Source: Deltaproteobacteria bacterium
GTDB lineage: Bacteria > UBA10199 > DSSB01
Direction of reading: 5' to 3'
DNA length: 12,723 nt
Assembly: GCA_021414045.1 (NCBI GenBank)
Contig: JAIOPF010000244.1
Location: 1 to 12,723 of the forward strand
Below, piece after piece: positions 8,209 to 12,723 of the stretch. The position numbers and the translations under genes are program-made. Positions within the stretch are counted from its first letter, which is position 1. Each line of letters opens with the position of its first letter. The notes beneath the pieces are model-generated. The model searched no databases and had not been told where the DNA came from. It saw only the letters and a list, made by a program, of their open reading frames with translations.

Positions 8209-10044
8209 CTAGACCTCCGGCAGGGACTGGGGCAAAAGGCGCAACAAAGACGCGTGCGTCCGCATCACCTCCAGCAAAAACTCCGGATCGTGCAGGTAGT
8301 CGGCAATGGGGCCCTCGCCCTCCAGCATCTTCACGATGGGTTTGGCGACCAGCATTCGAAAACCCGACCGCGCTTGGTCGCAACCCAGGGGCAAGGCATC
8401 CAACAAGGGTAAATATCGGCCCAGGTAAGCCTTGCGCAGGTTCCTCTCGGCCTCGAAGTAAGACCGCGACCAAACGTCTCGGCGAAAATAGGTGCGAAAT
8501 TTCGTCGAAAGTCCCGGTTCCAGCACGGCGCCTTCCATCATCGTGACCGCCTGCTTCAGCTCTCGTGGCTCGGCCGGAGGCTGGCGATGCAAATGGACGT
8601 AGATTTCCGCGGCGGTAAGTCTCAGCTGAAAATCCTGATTATAGAAATCCCGCACCGGCTGAGGGAGGGAAATTTCTCTCTCGAGAAGGATGTCCGGCCA
8701 ATTCTCGACCTCGGGATAAGGGAGGCGCGGATCTTGAAGCATTCTCTCCAAGGTTCGGAGGCTTTTAGCATGCTCGGGATCCCGGGTCAGTTCGCTCAAG
8801 TATTCGGGCAATTGCCGCAGCTGCGAGAGCCTTCGTTCGGGAGCCACGCCGGGATCGAGAATGCCCTCGCGCAGGTCCCTAACTTTGTTTCGAGCCTCGG
8901 CCAAAGAGGCGTAAGGCCGCGCCTGGCGGCGATAAGGAGCGGCATCCCCTTCGTCTTCGCCGCTTTTCGGAACCTCCCGAGGTTTCCACACCTGAAAAGG
9001 AATTTCTTCCCAGGCTTGCAGGAGCTTTTCCACCCAAGACGAGGCGGGCCGTCGCGGCGGTAGCCCTCCCCCATCTCCCTGCGAAGCCATGAGGAGTATC
9101 GCCGGCCGCTCGATCCGCGGCGATGGGCGTTCCGAGGCGATGCCTGTGGGGCCGGCCAAGGCGCAATCCGGTGAAAAGCCCTGTTTCGGCGCGGTTCCAG
9201 AACTCGCATCCAGGACCGCGTTCCATGCCGGAAGACGCCCACCCTGAAAATTCGTCCCCAGGCGCCCAGCGACGTGGGCCTGCAGCAAGATGGCGAGGCC
9301 ATCGGCCAGGTTCGGCGCGGCGCCTTGCGGAGGACGCAATCCCGTCCACTGCTCGAGGGCGCGGCCGAGCAGGATACCTGATAAAATTCCGCCTTTCTGG
9401 AGAAGAGTCGGCAAGAAGCGTTCGCGAGGGAGACTCGGGACGAAGCGCTGGAACCCTCCGGCCTGCGCCCATCCCGCCAATTTGAGTCCCCCCAATACCA
9501 AATAACTGGGGGCCAAATCCCGGCCCCAAGCGGCTCCACTCCAGTCCTGGGGCCTCCCCAAGGACGCCGCGCCAAGCTTGCCGATGAGGGTGAAGGTCGG
9601 GGCTTCGACGGCAAAACCCACCAAGGACGCGAGGGCACGCGCTCCGAAACCCCGAGTCATCCAACTCGCGGGTTTTTGAAGAAGCCCGCCCAGAGTCGCC
9701 AAACGCGTCAAAGAAAAAATACTTCCAGCCGCTGCCATAGCTAAGATCGTCGCGGGATCAGTGGCGTCTTGCGTTAAGTGCCGCAGCAAAAATTCGGCGC
9801 GTTGGCCGAATTTTCCGCCGCCTTGCAGCGCTTGGATTCGCTGGCGGCCGCGCTCCGACGGGAGGGCTGCATAGACGTGGGCGGCCAAGTCGGGTCGCCC
9901 CAGACCTTCTTGTTCCATCCCAAAGACCAACAGTTGTCGGGTTAAGAGCTCCGGATCCGGTTCCGAAGCGATGGCTTGGAGCTCCGCCCTCGCCGCCGAG
10001 GGCCAGGGTAATCGTTCCAATGGTCGCAGGTCCGCTCGAATCAT
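8209..10044 (-). CDS. Paralog 1 of the array: shared N-terminal module plus helical C-terminal domain, ended early by TAG
   Basis: This frame codes for 611 residues to a TAG, and about 676 if the in-frame continuation to 8014 is counted. Residues 28-72 are TPR-like (SEPDPELL, RPDLAAHVY). Residues 75-268 are the shared module: RAEFLLRHL 82-90, TRGFGAR 130-136, EAPTFTL 147-153, LGRPQDWSG 162-170, SYLVLGG 180-186, LSGILLG 221-227. The linker has PAILLMASQGDG (314-325). Residues about 380-611 are the helical domain shared with the gene at 726-2744: LREGILDPGVAPERRL, EPGLSTKFRTYF, SYFEAE. GAAGGGG three bases before the ATG supports the start, and the gene begins 30 bases after the KS gene, in the same frame. 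No catalytic motif is visible; function unknown. The premature TAG may be a nonsense mutation, a read-through site or a sequence error. Confidence 0.8.
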   Translation of the reverse strand: MIRADLRPLERLPWPSAARAELQAIASEPDPELLTRQLLVFGMEQEGLGRPDLAAHVYAALPSERGRQRIQALQGGGKFGQRAEFLLRHLTQDATDPATILAMAAAGSIFSLTRLATLGGLLQKPASWMTRGFGARALASLVGFAVEAPTFTLIGKLGAASLGRPQDWSGAAWGRDLAPSYLVLGGLKLAGWAQAGGFQRFVPSLPRERFLPTLLQKGGILSGILLGRALEQWTGLRPPQGAAPNLADGLAILLQAHVAGRLGTNFQGGRLPAWNAVLDASSGTAPKQGFSPDCALAGPTGIASERPSPRIERPAILLMASQGDGGGLPPRRPASSWVEKLLQAWEEIPFQVWKPREVPKSGEDEGDAAPYRRQARPYASLAEARNKVRDLREGILDPGVAPERRLSQLRQLPEYLSELTRDPEHAKSLRTLERMLQDPRLPYPEVENWPDILLEREISLPQPVRDFYNQDFQLRLTAAEIYVHLHRQPPAEPRELKQAVTMMEGAVLEPGLSTKFRTYFRRDVWSRSYFEAERNLRKAYLGRYLPLLDALPLGCDQARSGFRMLVAKPIVKMLEGEGPIADYLHDPEFLLEVMRTHASLLRLLPQSLPEV

Positions 10045-10074
10045 GTGCCCCTTCTTGCCTCGCGCCCGGTGGAA

Positions 10075-12723
10075 CTAAGGCCTGAACCTCAGCGCATCCA
10101 GGACATCGCGCTGGCTGAAGTTTCCGCGCCTGAGCGCTTCCTCGAGTTCCGAGGCTCGAGCCCGGTTCTCCTGGGCACGCGCCAGCCATTCGGCCCGCTG
10201 ATGCTCCGGAACTCCGTAGTCCCTCAGCATCTCGAGAGCGCCCGCTTCGTCTTGCGGAAAACGCCCCAAGACCGCGGCCGCGTCCGAGCTCAAGAAGCCT
10301 TCCGAGGTGATCAAGACATTCTCGATGCCGCCGCGCAGGGGATCGGCGCTGAATCTCAACTGCCGCAAGACCTCGGGGATCCTTTCCGCGTAGCGAGGGT
10401 CCAAATCCTCGGTGCGAAAGTTGAACAGGCCCGGGGCTTCGCCGTCGAGCAGGGTTTGGACGCCCATCACCATGTCCACCGCCGAGGCCGCGCCCATGGA
10501 GTGGCCGACCAGGCCCTTGATCGCGCTGACCGCCATGGGATGGTTCAGGCCTTCGTAGCGCAAGGCTTGGTAAATGGATTGAATCTCGGCAATGTTATTG
10601 AGATCCGTCGATGTCCCGTGGGCTTGCAGCAATTGCGGAACGGCGTCGCCGTGGGCGCGGGCTTGTCGCAAGGCCACCATGGTGGCCGTCACGATGCCCT
10701 GGTCCATGGCGGCTAGGTTCGGGGCGCCTCCTTCACCGCTGTTGACATGAATGCCCAATAAGCGACTCGACGGCCATAGCCCCAGCTCGATAGCGCGCTG
10801 GAAATTCACCCAGGGCATTCCAGCCGCCGCCTCCGCGACGACCAAGCCCCGCGCATGGCGGGTGAAGGGAGCCGAGGATTCGCTCATCGCGCGCCGGCGC
10901 ACTTCGATCGGAAGACCCTCCCAAAGCGCTTCGCGCTCGGACTCTTTCATCTGTAATACTTCGGGGCCCAAACGCCCTTGCTCGACCATTTTTTTGACCA
11001 TGCTGTCGACCGTCATGGGAGCTCTACGGCTGAAGCCGGCCACCATGGGCGCGGTATCGAAGGGAGAGAGAGTCGCGTCCGCGCCGAAGACCATCATCGC
11101 GTCCATGGGATATTCGCCGGCGATGCCGTTGCGCAACAAGGATTGACGCGCTCCGAACAAGGCGTAGAGGCCCGAGGCACAGGCGGCGGAGAAGGCCAAA
11201 TTGGTCCCGCCGGTGAGAGGCATTTCCCCGGGAGCCAGGGAAACGGGCAGTATCCTCTCGATGGCCCTCGGGTTACCCTTCAATTCGGCGAAATCGAAAT
11301 GCGGCATCAGAAAATTTAGGAAAAGGCCGCGGGCGTTTTCGAGTAGCCCGGATTGCAACATATAAGTGAGGGAATCCCGACCCTGACGGGCGGCGTCGGT
11401 TATTTCGGTCATGCGATCCATGCCAGGAAAAGCCGAGCCCTGGGCCACGCCCATGCGGCTAGAGGCGAAAAGCTCTCCTATGGGCCGACCAAAGGAATGC
11501 AGGGCCGCGAGGGCCGCATAAAGCCCATAGACTCCGGTGTCGGAAGCGTATTTTAAATTGCGTCCCTGATTCTCGAAGTCGGTCCCCTTGATCCCCTGGG
11601 GATCGAGTCCCATGTGCTTGAGCAATCTTTCGCCCGTGCGCAGAGGTTCCGGGAGCAACCCACCATGCCGCACCGGCAGCCTTTGGGCGCCGCCCTGAAG
11701 GGGAATTTCACGGACGCCGCTTTGGGATAGCAAGGTCTCGCCGAACTCCGACGCGATCTGATTCGGAGTCATGGTTGCTCCGTCCGAAACTCTTCGCCAA
11801 GTTTCCTGACCCGCGCCATCTCGACCGTTATAGCGGGTAAAACCGAAGTCCTCCGAAAGGTACGCCAGGGTCAAAGGCGCGTCGACGCCGTTCATCGCCG
11901 CCGAACGGGTGGCGCGGGAGGTTCCTCGAGTCGTGAGCAGTGACCCCCGTCCCAAACTCACCGCGATTTGTTCCGGACGCACGCGCATCCCACGCAAGAT
12001 CGCGGGAGCCAATCCGGCGGAACCCAAGGTGGTCTCGGGAACCGGAGCGAATGGAGCGGCCGCTACCAAGGGTTCGGATGTCGCCCCGGAAACAGCCGCC
12101 ACCGGTGTGGGTACGGAATGGGCCAGGGGCGATTGATCCGAAACTGGCGGGACTTCGGGCGCCACCGCGGACAAGGCGGCCAGATCATCGGAAGCTCCGC
12201 CACCGAAACTACGTACCGGGGGAGCTTCAGGCGCGCGTTCGCTCAAGCCGAACCAGGAGAGGAATTCCCCTATGGTCCTGCGACCGGTGCGGATGTCCTC
12301 TTCCCATTTCTGGGCCACGTCGCTTCGCTCGGAGAGGCGACTGCGATAAGCGGCGATCTCGGCGTGCGAATAGCCGTAGGTTTCGTGCAGGGCCTGATCG
12401 TCGATGTACCGAAACAAGGCCGATCCGTTATTGCCCGCGAAACCCTGGGATTGCCCGCCGACGAACCGTAGGGGTCCGGGCATGGTTTCCGAACTGACCA
12501 CGACGCGGTTGCCCAAGGCGGTGACGTTGGGGTCGAGTTGGCGCCCTTCCAAATTAAAGACTCCCGGGGCCAGCTGGCGGCGCAGCGACATGAGCAGCAG
12601 GCCGATTTCCATGCTGCCCGCCGCCCCGAGTCCATGCCCCAAAAGCGCCTTATAGGCCGAGAGACGCAGGGGGCCTTCGTATCCGAAGGCGTCCAAGACG
12701 GTGAGTAAATTGCTGGGCTCAAC
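10075..12723 (-). CDS. Beta-ketoacyl synthase protein, 3' part: end of one KS, linker, complete second KS
   Basis: The frame is open at the right edge (882 codons visible) and ends at TAG 10075-10077. The edge to about 12403 is the end of KS1: LSAYKALLGHGLGAAG with its catalytic-type Lys (12649-12651) and His (12634-12636), closing with GFAGNNGSALF. A helical tail follows (about 12241-12402), then an Ala/Pro-rich linker (about 11998-12237). KS2 (about 10297-11900) has SAACASGL with the active Cys (codon 11179-11181), HGTSTDLNNIAE with His (10618-10620) and KGLVGHSMGAAS with His (10501-10503), the Cys-His-His of condensing enzymes. KS2 is odd: 187 residues separate Cys from the first His, about 45 more than in FabF; GEGAG is replaced by AEAAAG; and the final loop is GFLSSDAAAVL. 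A second helical tail ends the protein. No AT, KR, DH or ACP domain is visible. It probably belongs to a polyketide- or PUFA-synthase-like megaenzyme that condenses acyl units. Confidence 0.9.
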   Translation of the reverse strand, partial: VEPSNLLTVLDAFGYEGPLRLSAYKALLGHGLGAAGSMEIGLLLMSLRRQLAPGVFNLEGRQLDPNVTALGNRVVVSSETMPGPLRFVGGQSQGFAGNNGSALFRYIDDQALHETYGYSHAEIAAYRSRLSERSDVAQKWEEDIRTGRRTIGEFLSWFGLSERAPEAPPVRSFGGGASDDLAALSAVAPEVPPVSDQSPLAHSVPTPVAAVSGATSEPLVAAAPFAPVPETTLGSAGLAPAILRGMRVRPEQIAVSLGRGSLLTTRGTSRATRSAAMNGVDAPLTLAYLSEDFGFTRYNGRDGAGQETWRRVSDGATMTPNQIASEFGETLLSQSGVREIPLQGGAQRLPVRHGGLLPEPLRTGERLLKHMGLDPQGIKGTDFENQGRNLKYASDTGVYGLYAALAALHSFGRPIGELFASSRMGVAQGSAFPGMDRMTEITDAARQGRDSLTYMLQSGLLENARGLFLNFLMPHFDFAELKGNPRAIERILPVSLAPGEMPLTGGTNLAFSAACASGLYALFGARQSLLRNGIAGEYPMDAMMVFGADATLSPFDTAPMVAGFSRRAPMTVDSMVKKMVEQGRLGPEVLQMKESEREALWEGLPIEVRRRAMSESSAPFTRHARGLVVAEAAAGMPWVNFQRAIELGLWPSSRLLGIHVNSGEGGAPNLAAMDQGIVTATMVALRQARAHGDAVPQLLQAHGTSTDLNNIAEIQSIYQALRYEGLNHPMAVSAIKGLVGHSMGAASAVDMVMGVQTLLDGEAPGLFNFRTEDLDPRYAERIPEVLRQLRFSADPLRGGIENVLITSEGFLSSDAAAVLGRFPQDEAGALEMLRDYGVPEHQRAEWLARAQENRARASELEEALRRGNFSQRDVLDALRFRP

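Larger units (their letters stand above)
1965..10044 (-). repeat. Four dispersed copies of a shared N-terminal coding module (about 780-820 bp each)
   Basis: The units lie at about 1965-2744, 4612-5427, 7178-7981 and 9241-10044, each at the 5' end of a gene. The last three are clearly alike even in DNA: for example the segment encoding SYLVLG reads accaaatagctgg near 4869 and accaaataactgg near 7423 and 9497. The protein pattern is GRGxxGxRAEFLLRRF, TRGFGAR, EAPTFTL, QDWSG, SYLVLG, GILLG and LLQFHVAGR. The unit at 1965-2744 keeps only part of it. This is gene duplication, not a mobile element: no terminal repeats or transposase are seen. Confidence 0.85.

Noticed and set aside
8209..8211. Genome-wide reassignment of TAG to an amino acid
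   Set aside because: Several thousand codons in the window hold only one TAG that clearly interrupts conserved coding sequence, far too few for a reassigned codon.
1965..10044. Polymorphic toxin array (constant N-terminus, variable toxic C-terminus)
   Set aside because: The layout is superficially similar, but there is no secretion signal, no toxin motif, no RHS or pretoxin domain, and no small immunity genes between the paralogs.
1..12723. tRNA, rRNA, CRISPR repeats, insertion sequences
   Set aside because: No cloverleaf, ribosomal core sequence, short regularly spaced repeats, transposase motif or flanking inverted repeats were seen; nearly all bases are accounted for by coding frames.

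Overview
The window is a compact, gene-dense bacterial segment of fairly high G+C content, with no RNA gene, CRISPR array or recognisable insertion sequence. There is no gene-free stretch longer than 300 bases; the largest gap between genes, once the reading frames are interpreted, is about 70 bases. Large ketoacyl-synthase (KS) enzymes beside long paralogous proteins suggest a Gram-negative, possibly deltaproteobacteria-like lineage or uncultured relative. That assignment is an inference; no phylogenetic marker is present.

Left edge (1-739, plus strand): the 3' end of a gene resembling a macro-domain protein overlaps, through TAATG, a DUF4126-type membrane protein. This pair converges on the rest of the window, and the 3' ends of the two opposing transcription units overlap by 14 bases.

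Main block (726-12723, minus strand, read from high to low coordinates): five genes with gaps of about 20-70 bases look like one operon entering from beyond the right edge. First comes the 3' part of a large KS protein: the end of one KS domain, a helical tail, an Ala/Pro-rich linker, a second KS with Cys-His-His, and a second tail of the same kind. Then come four paralogs. All four start with a shared module of about 260-270 residues: a TPR-like helical pair followed by a Gly/Ala-rich, moderately hydrophobic region with TRGxGAR and, in three copies, EAPTFTL. Their C-terminal halves differ. The first and last share an unnamed helical domain, the second carries a GHKL/HATPase domain followed by a methyltransferase-like domain, and the third carries a Pro-rich linker and unrecognised domains, one faintly STAS-like.

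Two of the four paralogs are interrupted. The first has an in-frame TAG (8209-8211) followed by 64 codons that continue the same frame and restore the paralog's normal length. The HATPase gene needs a one-base shift near 5890-5907, inside the predicted SAM-binding loop, to join its methyltransferase-like end. These may be real mutations, recoding or sequence errors.

The most interesting candidate system is this KS-linked array of proteins with a common N-terminal module and exchangeable C-terminal parts. Its function is unknown. A role in assembling, localising or regulating a lipid or polyketide megasynthase is a reasonable but unproven guess.
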